Origin: Dehalococcoides mccartyi CG5
GTDB taxonomy: Bacteria > Chloroflexota > Dehalococcoidia > Dehalococcoidales > Dehalococcoidaceae
Assembly (NCBI RefSeq): GCF_000830885.1
Contig: NZ_CP006951.1
Coordinates: 62,001 to 126,000 of the forward strand
Length of the DNA stretch: 64,000 bases
Reading direction: 5' to 3'
Positions 51,848-61,147 of this stretch are shown piece by piece; the stretch's first letter is position 1; each line of letters opens with the position of its first letter. The notes beneath the pieces were generated by a model. The model saw only the letters and a list, made by a program, of their open reading frames with translations, was not told where the DNA came from and did no database searches. A program made the translations under genes and the position numbers.

Positions 51848-53650
51848 TTAAGTAGAAAGTTTGGCAATGGCAGCGGCCAGTATCATCAGGCCTATGGCAA
51901 TGGGCAGAATACGGATAGCGTAGTTGTATACACTATTCTTTTCTTCCAGAGCGGCTGCCTCTGCCTTGCGTTTCTTGGCGGCAGCCTCATAACCGTAACC
52001 GTTGGTAATAGCATCCCAGTAACAGGCATCTACACACCGTCCGCAGTAAGTGCAACTGGAGGTATCCAGACTATAGTCATGTACCTGATGGACAATATCA
52101 CACCTAAGGCATCTCTGAGCCTCTTTTTTGGCAGCATTGGGAGACAGGGTTTTTTCAATTTCCACCTTGTCACCGCCGGCCTGTTTAACCAGATTAAGCT
52201 CTACCTGAGAGCGGTTTTGACCCTTGGGTTCGCCAAGTGGTTTGATGGTTTTTTCAGGCGGAGCCAGAGTTTCATCCAGATTGCCTTCGCCCCCTAAATA
52301 TTTGTCAATCAGACCGGCTACCGAACGTCCGGCGGCCATAGCCTCAATAACCGAACGGGCACCGCTGATGCCGTCACCGGCGGCAAATACGCCGGGCTGA
52401 ACCACAGACAGATAATCCGAACCGGGTTTATCATTTTGGGCTACAGTGGTGATAATGGTATCTGCAGATATCAAACGGCGGGTATCGTTTATTATTTCAT
52501 AATGGAGTTTATTTTCTTTGTCATATCCGTAAGAACGGATACGGAACAGTTCAACTCCCTCAATCTTGTCATTTAGCTTTACCAGCTTTACAAAATCCAG
52601 CGAAGGTTGAACAGTTACGCCCGCATCTATAGCGCGGTCAACTTCTTCGGGAGAAGCTTCCTTGCTGCCGGTATGGCGGCTGCAAACCAGATTCACCTCG
52701 GAGACACCCAGATTTTTAGCGGCAAAGGCACTATTGTAGGCTTCACTGCCGCCGCCTATTACGATTACCTTGTCGCCAAGGGTTTCTTTAGTGGTTGATT
52801 TTATGCCCTTCAGGAAATCATTGCCCTTAATCAGGTCTGATTTGGCAGTTTCATCACAGGGAAGCAACAGCCCTTCGTCTACGCCAAGTACCCCGGTGGA
52901 GAGCAAAACCGAGTCGTAGCCCTGTTTAAACAGGGTCTGTACGGATTGTACCTGGCAGGAGGTATGAATGGTCACACCCAGGTCGGTGATAGTCTTAATT
53001 TCTTTGTTGAGTATCTCTTTGGGCAGCTGATGTTCCGGTATGCTGTAAAACATCTTGCCGCCGGCATATTCCATGGATTCAAATATAGTAGCCTCATGCC
53101 CCAGCAGGGTCAGGAAGTAGGCAGAGGTAAGGCCGGCCGGGCCTGAACCGATAATAGCCACTTTTTTGCCGGTGGGCGGGGCAATTTTGAGGTTGTTTTT
53201 CCAACTGCCGTCATCATTTTCAGCGGCATATCTCTTGAGTGCCCGAATAGCAATGGGCTCATCAAACTTCTGGCGTTGGCACTCCAGTTCACAGGGGTGG
53301 AAACAAACATAGCCGCACACTGAAGGGAAGGGTATTTTTTCTCTCATAACGGCGGTAGCGGCTGGAGCATTGCCATCAGCTACGAAACGCACGTAGCGGG
53401 GGATATCCAGTCCGGCAGGGCAGGCACGGGTGCAGGGAGAAGTGCCAACCCGCTTGGTGGGCATTTTATCCCGCTCCAGTTTGATAGCATCTACCGGGCA
53501 GACGCTGGCACAACGGTTACACCCGGTACAGCGGCTTTGTGTCCAAAAAAACTCACTGCCCTTGGTGCGCTTGGTAGAAACTACCTTACCGTCCTTTTTG
53601 GTTTCCTCGGCTGGTTCCAGTTTTTCTACAGGCTTTTTTGTTTTGGCCAT
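51848..53650 (-). CDS. GltD-like FAD/NAD(P) oxidoreductase with ferredoxin domains and a C-terminal anchor
   Basis: This protein has 600 residues. The N-terminal [4Fe-4S] motif is 'CTGCNRCASVCPVDAIKL' (about 39-56). A DPYD/GltD-type cluster domain follows ('TRACPAGLDIPRYVRFVADG', 'CGYVCFHPCELECQR'). The FAD site is 'VAIIGSGPAGLTSAYFLTLL' and the NAD(P) site 'VIVIGGGSEAYNSAFAAKNL'. A C-terminal pair 'CLRCDI' and 'CTYCGRCVDACYWDAI' is present. The last 20 residues form a membrane helix ('ILPIAIGLMILAAAIAKL'). No glutamate synthase large subunit is next to it. The anchor and extra clusters suggest electron transfer between NAD(P)H and ferredoxin or a membrane partner, which is inference. Confidence 0.88.
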   Translation of the reverse strand: MAKTKKPVEKLEPAEETKKDGKVVSTKRTKGSEFFWTQSRCTGCNRCASVCPVDAIKLERDKMPTKRVGTSPCTRACPAGLDIPRYVRFVADGNAPAATAVMREKIPFPSVCGYVCFHPCELECQRQKFDEPIAIRALKRYAAENDDGSWKNNLKIAPPTGKKVAIIGSGPAGLTSAYFLTLLGHEATIFESMEYAGGKMFYSIPEHQLPKEILNKEIKTITDLGVTIHTSCQVQSVQTLFKQGYDSVLLSTGVLGVDEGLLLPCDETAKSDLIKGNDFLKGIKSTTKETLGDKVIVIGGGSEAYNSAFAAKNLGVSEVNLVCSRHTGSKEASPEEVDRAIDAGVTVQPSLDFVKLVKLNDKIEGVELFRIRSYGYDKENKLHYEIINDTRRLISADTIITTVAQNDKPGSDYLSVVQPGVFAAGDGISGARSVIEAMAAGRSVAGLIDKYLGGEGNLDETLAPPEKTIKPLGEPKGQNRSQVELNLVKQAGGDKVEIEKTLSPNAAKKEAQRCLRCDIVHQVHDYSLDTSSCTYCGRCVDACYWDAITNGYGYEAAAKKRKAEAAALEEKNSVYNYAIRILPIAIGLMILAAAIAKLST

Positions 53651-53898
53651 ATATGTCTCTTTTTTAAAATATTTACGCCTATATTTAAAAGACCTAGTTC
53701 CTGATATTATACTTGCAACATATAGTACATTGTCAATCCGCCGGGTTCACAGGCGGATAAGCAGATTTATTCTACCACCCCTTCGGCTCTTTGGCCAACT
53801 TACATCCGTGTCATTGGTTTTAGGGGATAATATTGTTTTAAACAGGGGATTGACAAAACAGTAATAACTAATTAAAATCAAGTCTAATTGAATAAGGT

Positions 53899-54066
53899 CT
53901 GCCGGTGCTTTGTAACAAAAGCTTAAAAGGGAAGCCTGTTAAAATCAGGTGCGGTCCCGCCGCTGTATACGGGGACGAAAACTGGAATTTGCCACTGTTT
54001 TATTAGAATGAAACGGGAAGGCCCGGTGAGTAGGTTGAGCCGTAAGCCAGAATATCTGCCGGCATA
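53899..54066 (+). ncRNA. Cobalamin riboswitch (aptamer)
   Basis: The core elements are in order: 'AAAAGGGAAGCCTGTTAAAA', then 'TCAGGTGCGGTCCCGCCGCT' with GT, 'GGGACGAAAACTGGAATTTG', 'CCACTG', 'GGGAAGGCCCGGTGAGTAGG', and the B12-box-like 'GCCAGAATATCTGCCGGC'. The closing stem TGCCGG pairs with CCGGCA. It senses adenosylcobalamin or a related corrinoid and controls the two genes at 54192 and 55238. Confidence 0.93.
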
Positions 54067-54082
54067 GAGTTTCGCGGAAAAT

Positions 54083-54174
54083 GGCCGTGGGAAATGGTAA
54101 ATCCCTGAGCCGAAAGGTTTGGGGTTTTATTTTTTGTTTGAATCCTCAAACCTTGGTGGTTTGGGGATTTTTTT
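54083..54174 (+). terminator. Riboswitch expression platform: terminator with competing antiterminator
   Basis: The terminator is AATCCTCAAACC (54141-54152), loop TTGGT, GGTTTGGGGATT (54158-54169), then seven T. An identical GGTTTGGGG also occurs upstream at 54116-54124 and can pair with the same left arm, which would prevent the terminator. A further hairpin (GGGA/TCCC inside GGC/GCC, 54083-54111) lies between aptamer and switch. High corrinoid should favour termination. Confidence 0.85.
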
Positions 54175-54191
54175 ATTGGGCGGGGTGAAAT

Positions 54192-55223
54192 ATGAAAGCA
54201 GTCTTATTGGAAAAACCGGGTGAACTAAGGCTTGCAGAGGTGGTTACTCCATACTGCCCGAAAGGCGGGGTACTGCTAAAGGTACTTTGCTGCGCAATCT
54301 GCGGGACAGACGTAAAGATGTTTCGGCGGGGGCATCGTGACCTTGAGTACCCCCGGATACTGGGGCATGAAATAGCCGCCGAGGTAGTCTGCTCTGGACA
54401 CCCTGATTTTGAGGCAGGTTGCCGGGTACAGGTTTACCCCGGTATTGCCTGCGGGGTTTGCCCTCTCTGCTTGCAGGGCAGGGAGAACCTGTGCCGGAAG
54501 GTAAAAATAATCGGTTTTAACTATGACGGGGGCTTGGCCGAATATATGGCACTCCCCCCTGAAAGCCTTCCGGTTGGGCTTAACATAATACCTGAACATG
54601 TTTCAGACGAGGAAGCCTCTCTGGCCGAGCCGCTTGCCAGCTGTATCCACGCCCAGTCTGTTTGCCGGGTGGGAGACGGGGACAGGGTGCTGGTGCTTGG
54701 GGCGGGTCCTTTGGGCCTTTTGCAAGCCATGCTGGCCAGACACAACGGAGCGGAACAGGTGCTCGTGGCCGAAGTCCTGCCCGAAAGGGTGAATGGGGCA
54801 GAACTGGCCAGCCCTGACGGGGTAATAGATTTGGGTAAAACCAGCCTTAAGCAGGGGGTTTTTGACCAGACCGGTGGGGCAGGGGTAGACGTAATCTTGA
54901 TTGCCAGTTCGGGGGTGGAAGTGGGAGAGCTTCCCTTTATTTTAAGCCCAGGCGGGCGGATAAATTTCTTTTCCGGCCTGCCCAAAGACCGCTCTGAGCT
55001 TATCATTGATGCAAATGCCGTGCATTATCAGGAACTGGTTATTAATGGCTCTTACGGCTCTACCGCGGCGGATAATGCCGAAGCCCTCCGCCTGATAGGG
55101 AAGGGAATTATACCTGTAAAAAGGCTTATCAGCCGGATAACAGGTATTTCAGATATAGAGGCAGCTTTTCTGGGAGTAGAAAGGCTGGATGGTCTTAAAA
55201 CCATAATAAAATTTCATAAATGA
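54192..55223 (+). CDS. Zinc-dependent MDR-family dehydrogenase (threonine/sorbitol dehydrogenase-like)
   Basis: This enzyme has 343 residues. The catalytic zinc site is 'CCAICGTDVKMFRRG' plus 'LGHEIAAEV'. The structural zinc loop is 'CGVCPLCLQGRENLC', with all four Cys present. The Rossmann motif is 'VLVLGAGPLGLLQAM'. The enzyme would oxidise a secondary alcohol with NAD(P). The cobalamin riboswitch immediately upstream ties it to corrinoid metabolism, where aminopropanol or threonine-derived substrates for the nucleotide loop are candidates; that is inference. Its stop is 14 bp before the chosen start of the next gene. Confidence 0.88.
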   Translation: MKAVLLEKPGELRLAEVVTPYCPKGGVLLKVLCCAICGTDVKMFRRGHRDLEYPRILGHEIAAEVVCSGHPDFEAGCRVQVYPGIACGVCPLCLQGRENLCRKVKIIGFNYDGGLAEYMALPPESLPVGLNIIPEHVSDEEASLAEPLASCIHAQSVCRVGDGDRVLVLGAGPLGLLQAMLARHNGAEQVLVAEVLPERVNGAELASPDGVIDLGKTSLKQGVFDQTGGAGVDVILIASSGVEVGELPFILSPGGRINFFSGLPKDRSELIIDANAVHYQELVINGSYGSTAADNAEALRLIGKGIIPVKRLISRITGISDIEAAFLGVERLDGLKTIIKFHK

Positions 55224-55237
55224 AGAAGGAAACAAAA

Positions 55238-56362
55238 ATGGACGAAAACAGAGTAAAAAATTTCGGGGCTGTTATCAGCCGCCTTATCTCAAAGGAAAAT
55301 CTGAGCCGTGAGGAGGTTAAAGACTGTTTTTCCCAGATAATGCGGAATGAACAGCCTGACCTTCAGCAGGGTGCGTTTATGGCCGCCCTTACCGCCAAGG
55401 GCGAAACGGCATCTGAGATTGCTGGTGTCTGGGAAGCTATATATGAGCAGGATACTGTTCGGGTTAAGCTGCAGGTAAACAAACCGGTGGTGGATAACTG
55501 CGGGACAGGCATGGACAGCCTGAAAACCTTCAATATCAGTACAGCTGCTTCAATTGTGGCGGCGGCGGGCGGGGTGGTACTGGCCAAACATGGTGCCAGA
55601 GCCCTCAGCGGGAGCTGCGGCACTATTGATATGCTTGAATCACTGGGCGTTGACGTGGAAACAGATGTGGAGACGGTCAAGCGGAGTATTGAAACAGTGG
55701 GCATAGGTATTTTTAACGGTATGAGTGCCAAGGTTCACCCGCAGGCTCTTTTCCGCATTCTTTCCCAGATACGTTTCGGCACTACCCTTAATATTGCCGG
55801 TTCACTGGCAAACCCGGCTTTGCCCCATTATGCGGTAAGGGGTGTATACTCATCCGAACTTTTACAGCCTGTAGCTGAGGTAATGCGTGAAATAGGTTAT
55901 AAAAAAGCTTTGGTTATCTTCGGGTCTGCACCCGGCGGACGCGGGATGGACGAGCTTTCAAATCTGGGTGAAAGCCGCATTGCCGAACTTGGGGAAGACG
56001 GGCAGATTACTGAATACAGCCTGTCCCCGGTGGATTTCGGTTTGAAGGTTCGCCAGGCGGAGGACATTCTTACCTCAGGTGACAAACAGGGTGAAACCCT
56101 GAGACTGCTAAGGATTCTTTCGGGTAAGGAAAATGGGGCTGCTTTTGAAGTGGTTTGTTTGAATACGGCACCTGTTTTCTATGTAGCCGGTGCGGTTAGT
56201 AGCCTTAGAGAAGGTTATGCTAAAGCGGCCGAAATAATCCGTTCGGGTGTGGCCATTGCCAAGCTTCGGCAGTGGATACAGGCCCAAAACGCCAACCCTG
56301 AAGCGGGCATTGCCCGGCTGGAAAGTCTGCTGGGTGAGCTGGATGGGGCAAAAATCAGCTAG
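55238..56362 (+). CDS. TrpD/nucleoside phosphorylase-like phosphoribosyltransferase
   Basis: About 374 residues from ATG 55238, chosen because GAAGGAAAC precedes it. ATG 55220, overlapping the upstream stop, is possible. The family core is clear: 'NCGTGMDSLKTFNISTAAS' (PRPP/phosphate loop), 'VLAKHGARALSGSCGTIDML' and 'RFGTTLNIAGSLANP'. This matches anthranilate phosphoribosyltransferase (TrpD) or its close relatives. No trp gene is nearby and it is under a cobalamin riboswitch, so the usual tryptophan role is doubtful. A phosphoribosylation step for a corrinoid lower ligand is a possible role, unproven. Confidence 0.85.
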   Translation: MDENRVKNFGAVISRLISKENLSREEVKDCFSQIMRNEQPDLQQGAFMAALTAKGETASEIAGVWEAIYEQDTVRVKLQVNKPVVDNCGTGMDSLKTFNISTAASIVAAAGGVVLAKHGARALSGSCGTIDMLESLGVDVETDVETVKRSIETVGIGIFNGMSAKVHPQALFRILSQIRFGTTLNIAGSLANPALPHYAVRGVYSSELLQPVAEVMREIGYKKALVIFGSAPGGRGMDELSNLGESRIAELGEDGQITEYSLSPVDFGLKVRQAEDILTSGDKQGETLRLLRILSGKENGAAFEVVCLNTAPVFYVAGAVSSLREGYAKAAEIIRSGVAIAKLRQWIQAQNANPEAGIARLESLLGELDGAKIS

Positions 56363-56449
56363 ACCTGAAAATATATATGTTGGTCAGTCCGGTTGACACG
56401 AGTACACTTTCGGCGTGCTTTTGGCAATCGGACTCTATATACAAAAAGG

Positions 56450-59400
56450 CTACCCGGCTGTTTGGTTAAGGCCGTCAGCAGGGGAAGCCGGCTTGATATC
56501 TGCAAACGGCAATTCAATGCGGAAAGTAGCCCCGTTTCCAAGGGTGCTTTCTACGGATATTTTACCGTGGTGTTCCTCGATAATGCCGTGGCATATGGAA
56601 AGACCCAGCCCGGTTCCTTTGCCAACCTCCTTGGTGGTAAAGAAAGGGTCAAAAATACGTTTCATATTTTCGGGGCTGATGCCCGGGCCGTTATCTGAAA
56701 TACTGATTATGACGTGCCCGTTATGCTGGCTGGTCTTTATGGTTATCTGGGGGTGATCCTTAAGCCGCAGGAAAAACTCTGCATTGATAATAATATTTAT
56801 CAGTACCTGCTGAATCTGGAAGAAGTCCAGCATTACCCGGGGCAGATCTGGATCCAAATCAGTCAGGCAGCGGATATTATTAATCCGGTGGTCATGTTTG
56901 CGTAATTCCAGTACCTTGTGAATGCTCAAGTTTATATCACCGGCTTCACGGGTGGGAGTATGCTGACGGGCAAAGGTAAGGAGGTTACGAACTATCTCGG
57001 CTGCCCGTAGTGCCTCGCGGTGAATGGTTTGGATATCTTCTTTTATGGATTCTTCCAGTTCATTCATCAGCAGCAATTCGCTGAAACCCACGATACCTGT
57101 AAGAGGGTTGTTTATTTCATGAGCCAGACCGGAAGCCAGTTCACCTACGGAAGCCATGCGGTCAGTCATAATAAGCTGCTGCTCCATCTGTTTGCGTTCA
57201 GTTATATCTACGCTGAGTATTATTATGCCCTGAATCTCGCCGGCATATCCGCGGAGTACCGCCCCGCTTATCTGGCTGAAGTATTCGGTCCCGTCCGAGC
57301 GTAAACACCGGAGCTCCAAATTGCGTACTTCATTCAGATGGTCTGCTTGGGTCAGGTATGCTCTGGCTTCCTCACGGTCTTTGGGGACAATAAATTCCAG
57401 CCCGTGTCGGCCTATTAATTGGTCTTTGCTGGTGCAGTGATTCATCTTTAGCATAGTTTGGTTTATTTCAGTAATGTATCCCTTGGCATCCATAACAACT
57501 ATGCCTTCGTTAACCCCGTTGAACATACTGCGGATTTTCTCTTCCGAGGCTATCAGGGCATAATTGGTTTGTTTCTGCTGTGTAATGTCAGTGATAATGC
57601 AAATTTCGTTCAGCACAATACCATGCTCGTCAATCAGGGTAGAGCAGTTCACCATGACATCCCGGTATTGGCCGTCTTTGTGCAGCATGCGGCAATCTTT
57701 GTTGTAGATAATATCCCCTTGGTTCAGACTGGCAATATGTTTGCGGATTTCCTCTCGGAAAGAATCCTCTATGATATCCAGAAAATTTGTGCCAAGTATT
57801 TCAGCCGGGGTGTATCCCAGAATTTCCTCGATACGCATATTGCAGTCATTGATAATTCCGTTCGGGTCAAACGAGATAATTATGCTGGCGGCGGTTTCAA
57901 ATATTGAGCGGTAGCGGTTTTCGCTGCGGGTAAGGGCATCACGGGCATTTTTCAGGCGGCTTATATCTGTAAAGGTGGTGTAAACCATATATGAATTTTC
58001 CTGATTGATATGGAACAAGGGAAGAGCAAACAGATTTACCCAGCGGATATCGTCAGAGCGGTTATTCTTAATGCCCATGAAAACATTACGTACCGCTTTT
58101 CCAGTCTTCAAGGCGACTATTACGGGATTTTCACCGGGCGGCATGATTGAGCCGTCTTCATGCACATATGTCCGGGCAGGGTCGGCAATGTTTGTGCCCA
58201 GCAGTTCGCTTTCGTGCTTCCCGAAAATGGCATTTGCCGCCGGGTTGGTTTCAATTATGGTGCCTTTATCATTAACATAAATAGCCCCCTGGGCCATAGT
58301 TTCAAACAAAGTGTGGTACTTTTCTTCGGACATGCGCAGGGCTTCTTCAGTATGTTTCAGCTCGGTAACATCTTCACCTGAGTACAGTATCGAAACTATC
58401 TGCCCGTCTTTGTTACGGATAGCGGTAGAATGCCACAGGATTACCTTTTCCTGGTCGTTTTTAGTCAGGATTACATCCATATAGCGTTCCGGCAAATCGG
58501 CTTTGCCGGATATAATCTGTTTGTACATGGAACGTTTTATCAGGCGGCGGTAGCCCGGTATAAACTTCTCAAACCAGTTTTGGCCCACAATTTCCTGATA
58601 TTCATACCCCAGTATCTGGCAACCCCGTTTGTTAATCTGTGAAATAGTTTCATCTGCATTGAGGATAACTATAATTACGCCCGCAATATCCAGATAAAGC
58701 TGGGCTTTGTCCCGTTCTTCTTTCATCCGGGTTTCGGTTTTGGCAATTTCCTGACGGTGGCGTATTTTTTCCACCCCCAGCGATATATCTTGGGAAACCT
58801 CACGCAGAAGGGAGACTTCTTCTCTTCCGAATACGTCAGGGTTATTTGAATAAACGCATAATATTCCCAGCAATTCATTCCCGAAATCAATAGGCGAACA
58901 AAGCAGACTGTGGCAATGCTGGCAGTGTGGGGCAGAGTTATCAGCCGGTTGGGTTTGAATATCCGGCACTACTATCAGACTGCGGCTTTTAATAGCCTGC
59001 TGTATCGGTTCGCCGGGTAGGTGCAGGCAGTGCTGGGCGGGGCATTTTTCGGTTGAAAGGCGGGATTGCCCGTTTACAGCGTGATAACGGGGTTCAACTA
59101 CCAGCTGGTCAGGGGGCGCATAGCCTATCCAGGCTACCTGATATCGCCCGGCATAAACCAGCCTTTCACACACCCGTTCCATCAGCTCTTCTTCGTTATC
59201 TATATGGGTAATGTGGTGGTTGATGTCCCGTATCATGGAAAGTATCTGATTGAGTTCTTCCTCATGGCTGATAATCCGGCTATGGTTGTGAATTATAAGG
59301 CTTACCAGCCAGCTTGCACCCAAAGTTACTAATACAAGTATAAGGATAATTGGTTCAAATATGCCGATTGTAACCAGCAACAGCATGCCTGTAATCAAAA

Positions 59401-59638
59401 TGCCGCTTGCCCAGAGCATGGAAAGTTTAATTCCCCAGCGCCAGGTGGCAATGGCAACGATGATTATGATTGTAGCTGCTTCTACGCTGGTGGTAAAAAG
59501 TTCCCAATTGGGGTTTTGAAGGAGGTCTTGAGGGGATAAAACCGAATATAACCCTAATGCGATTACCAGTATGGATAATCCGGTGACGTATCTGAAGTAC
59601 TTATCTCTTAAAAGAGAGGGGGGCTTTTGGTTTGTCAC
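56450..59638 (-). CDS. Membrane-bound multi-PAS hybrid-less sensor histidine kinase with Cys-rich GAF domain
   Basis: This kinase has 1062 residues. Four hydrophobic segments lie between residues 14 and 118. A GAF domain (about 140-295) carries Cys199, Cys204, Cys239, Cys242 and Cys247 in 'CPAQHC' and 'CQHCHSLLC'. Then come about four PAS domains, for example 'VILNADETISQINKRGCQIL' and 'FDPNGIINDCNMRIEEILG'. HisKA has His840 in 'LAHEINNPLTGIVGFSELLL', and HATPase_c has 'SDNGPGISPE' and 'GTGLGLSICHGIIEEH'. No receiver domain is attached. The receivers at 61557 and 62009 are possible partners. The GAF cysteines suggest metal, FeS or redox sensing, which is inference. Confidence 0.92.
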   Translation of the reverse strand: MTNQKPPSLLRDKYFRYVTGLSILVIALGLYSVLSPQDLLQNPNWELFTTSVEAATIIIIVAIATWRWGIKLSMLWASGILITGMLLLVTIGIFEPIILILVLVTLGASWLVSLIIHNHSRIISHEEELNQILSMIRDINHHITHIDNEEELMERVCERLVYAGRYQVAWIGYAPPDQLVVEPRYHAVNGQSRLSTEKCPAQHCLHLPGEPIQQAIKSRSLIVVPDIQTQPADNSAPHCQHCHSLLCSPIDFGNELLGILCVYSNNPDVFGREEVSLLREVSQDISLGVEKIRHRQEIAKTETRMKEERDKAQLYLDIAGVIIVILNADETISQINKRGCQILGYEYQEIVGQNWFEKFIPGYRRLIKRSMYKQIISGKADLPERYMDVILTKNDQEKVILWHSTAIRNKDGQIVSILYSGEDVTELKHTEEALRMSEEKYHTLFETMAQGAIYVNDKGTIIETNPAANAIFGKHESELLGTNIADPARTYVHEDGSIMPPGENPVIVALKTGKAVRNVFMGIKNNRSDDIRWVNLFALPLFHINQENSYMVYTTFTDISRLKNARDALTRSENRYRSIFETAASIIISFDPNGIINDCNMRIEEILGYTPAEILGTNFLDIIEDSFREEIRKHIASLNQGDIIYNKDCRMLHKDGQYRDVMVNCSTLIDEHGIVLNEICIITDITQQKQTNYALIASEEKIRSMFNGVNEGIVVMDAKGYITEINQTMLKMNHCTSKDQLIGRHGLEFIVPKDREEARAYLTQADHLNEVRNLELRCLRSDGTEYFSQISGAVLRGYAGEIQGIIILSVDITERKQMEQQLIMTDRMASVGELASGLAHEINNPLTGIVGFSELLLMNELEESIKEDIQTIHREALRAAEIVRNLLTFARQHTPTREAGDINLSIHKVLELRKHDHRINNIRCLTDLDPDLPRVMLDFFQIQQVLINIIINAEFFLRLKDHPQITIKTSQHNGHVIISISDNGPGISPENMKRIFDPFFTTKEVGKGTGLGLSICHGIIEEHHGKISVESTLGNGATFRIELPFADIKPASPADGLNQTAG

Positions 59639-59716
59639 TAATCTGTTTTCCCCTCCCGCCTGTTGGTTTATATTAAACCAGAACCGACTTAATTATTCAA
59701 AACAGAGTTAAAAGGG

Positions 59717-61108
59717 TTAAATTGTACAAAAATCTTTGGAAATACGAATAAAATTCTTTGCCAGGTCGGGATTTGTGCCGAAATGAAGGTGAAGATAACT
59801 GGCCAGTACGTTAGTACTGCCCCCTATGATAAAGCCTTCATTTTGGCCGACAAATTCGGCTGGTTCCAGCAAGGTATAGGCAGGTTTGGTCTGGGGTGAG
59901 GGCAGCTTTGACCAGTGGAAAATGTGGCCGCGGAGTTCTGTGCCTTTGGCAGACAGGATATTGTCATTTTGCACCGCTGCTCTGGTATATCCCAGACGGT
60001 GAAGCTTCTTCTGCATAACGGATATGCCAGGTAGCAGTCCCAGCATTAAGTATTTAGTACTATCAAAATCTTCTATAGCCTCGGATAAATACATAAGCCC
60101 GCCGCATTCGGCATAAATGGGCATGCCATCCGCCGCCGCTTTGGTCAGTGTGTCTTTCATGGGCTGGTTGGCACTCAGTTCAGCGGCCATTATTTCCGGA
60201 AAGCCGCCTCCTATATATATGCCGCCGATATCCGGAGGCAGGCAGGTATCATGCACCGGGCTGAAATAACAAAGCTCTGCCCCCCAGTCGGACAACATAT
60301 CCAGATTAGCCTGATAATAAAAACTGAAAGCTTCATCTTTGGCTACGGCTATGCGGGTAACGGGGCAGGCTGGAGTTTCTGGGAACAGACAAGGCAGGGG
60401 TTTCTCAGGCAGGGGTGGGGCATTGCGGGCAATTTCCAGAATACGGTCAATATCTATAGTGCTTTCAATACGGGTAGCCAGATTTTGGATAAAGGTTTCC
60501 AGTTCTCCGCCTTCAGAGGTAGTTTTCAATCCCAGATGGCGTTCCGGTATGACCAAATCTTTATTGCGAAGCAGGTAGCCTATCACCGGGGTTGAGGCAT
60601 ATTTTTCAATTGCTTTGCGGCAGATTTCATAATGGCGCGTACTCCCTGCCTGGTTGAGTATAACGCCGGCAATATTTATACGGGGATCCAGATTTTTATA
60701 ACCCAGAACTATGGCGGCAGCACTTTCAGCCATATGTGAAATATTTACCAACAGTATAACAGGGGCTGAGAGTAACCGGGCTATTTCGGCTGTAGACCCT
60801 CCGGGGCGTTCCCCGCTGTATCCGTCATACAGTCCCATAACGCCTTCTACCAGAGCTATATCCCGGTTTTTCAGACCGTGAAAAAATACCTCTGTCATAG
60901 CGTCTTTACTTAGCATCCACGAATCAAGGTTATGGCAGGGATTATTTGAAGCCAGAGTAAGGTATCCGGGGTCTATATAATCAGGGCCGCACTTATAGGC
61001 GGCTACTTTGTGTCCGCGTTGGGCAAGGGCGGCAGTAAGGCCGCTGCTTATGGTAGTCTTGCCGCTGCTTGAAGAAACTCCGGCTATAACAATACGGGGG
61101 AAATTCAT
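59717..61108 (-). CDS. cbiA: Cobyrinate a,c-diamide synthase CbiA/CobB
   Basis: This enzyme has 463 residues. The N-terminal dethiobiotin-synthetase-like domain has the P-loop 'VSSSSGKTTISSGL' (11-24) and 'YKCGPDYIDPGYLT'. The glutaminase domain has 'YIGGGFPEI', the nucleophile Cys in 'IYAECGGLMYLSEAI' (about 334) and 'LRGHIFHWSKL'. It amidates the a and c side chains of cobyrinate using glutamine and ATP. D. mccartyi lacks early corrin-ring synthesis, so it would act on salvaged, side-chain-hydrolysed corrinoids. It stands beside yjbQ, 40 bp away on the same strand. Confidence 0.95.
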   Translation of the reverse strand: MNFPRIVIAGVSSSSGKTTISSGLTAALAQRGHKVAAYKCGPDYIDPGYLTLASNNPCHNLDSWMLSKDAMTEVFFHGLKNRDIALVEGVMGLYDGYSGERPGGSTAEIARLLSAPVILLVNISHMAESAAAIVLGYKNLDPRINIAGVILNQAGSTRHYEICRKAIEKYASTPVIGYLLRNKDLVIPERHLGLKTTSEGGELETFIQNLATRIESTIDIDRILEIARNAPPLPEKPLPCLFPETPACPVTRIAVAKDEAFSFYYQANLDMLSDWGAELCYFSPVHDTCLPPDIGGIYIGGGFPEIMAAELSANQPMKDTLTKAAADGMPIYAECGGLMYLSEAIEDFDSTKYLMLGLLPGISVMQKKLHRLGYTRAAVQNDNILSAKGTELRGHIFHWSKLPSPQTKPAYTLLEPAEFVGQNEGFIIGGSTNVLASYLHLHFGTNPDLAKNFIRISKDFCTI

Positions 61109-61147
61109 ATTGCAGAGTATATCACTCTATGTTTATTTGCGTAAAGC

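Noticed and set aside
54083-54120. Possible ribozyme (hammerhead or HDV-like) between the riboswitch and terminator, suggested by CTGA and CGAAAG segments
   Set aside because: The conserved hammerhead core (CUGANGA...GAAA with three stems) and the HDV double pseudoknot cannot be formed. A plain hairpin explains the stretch.
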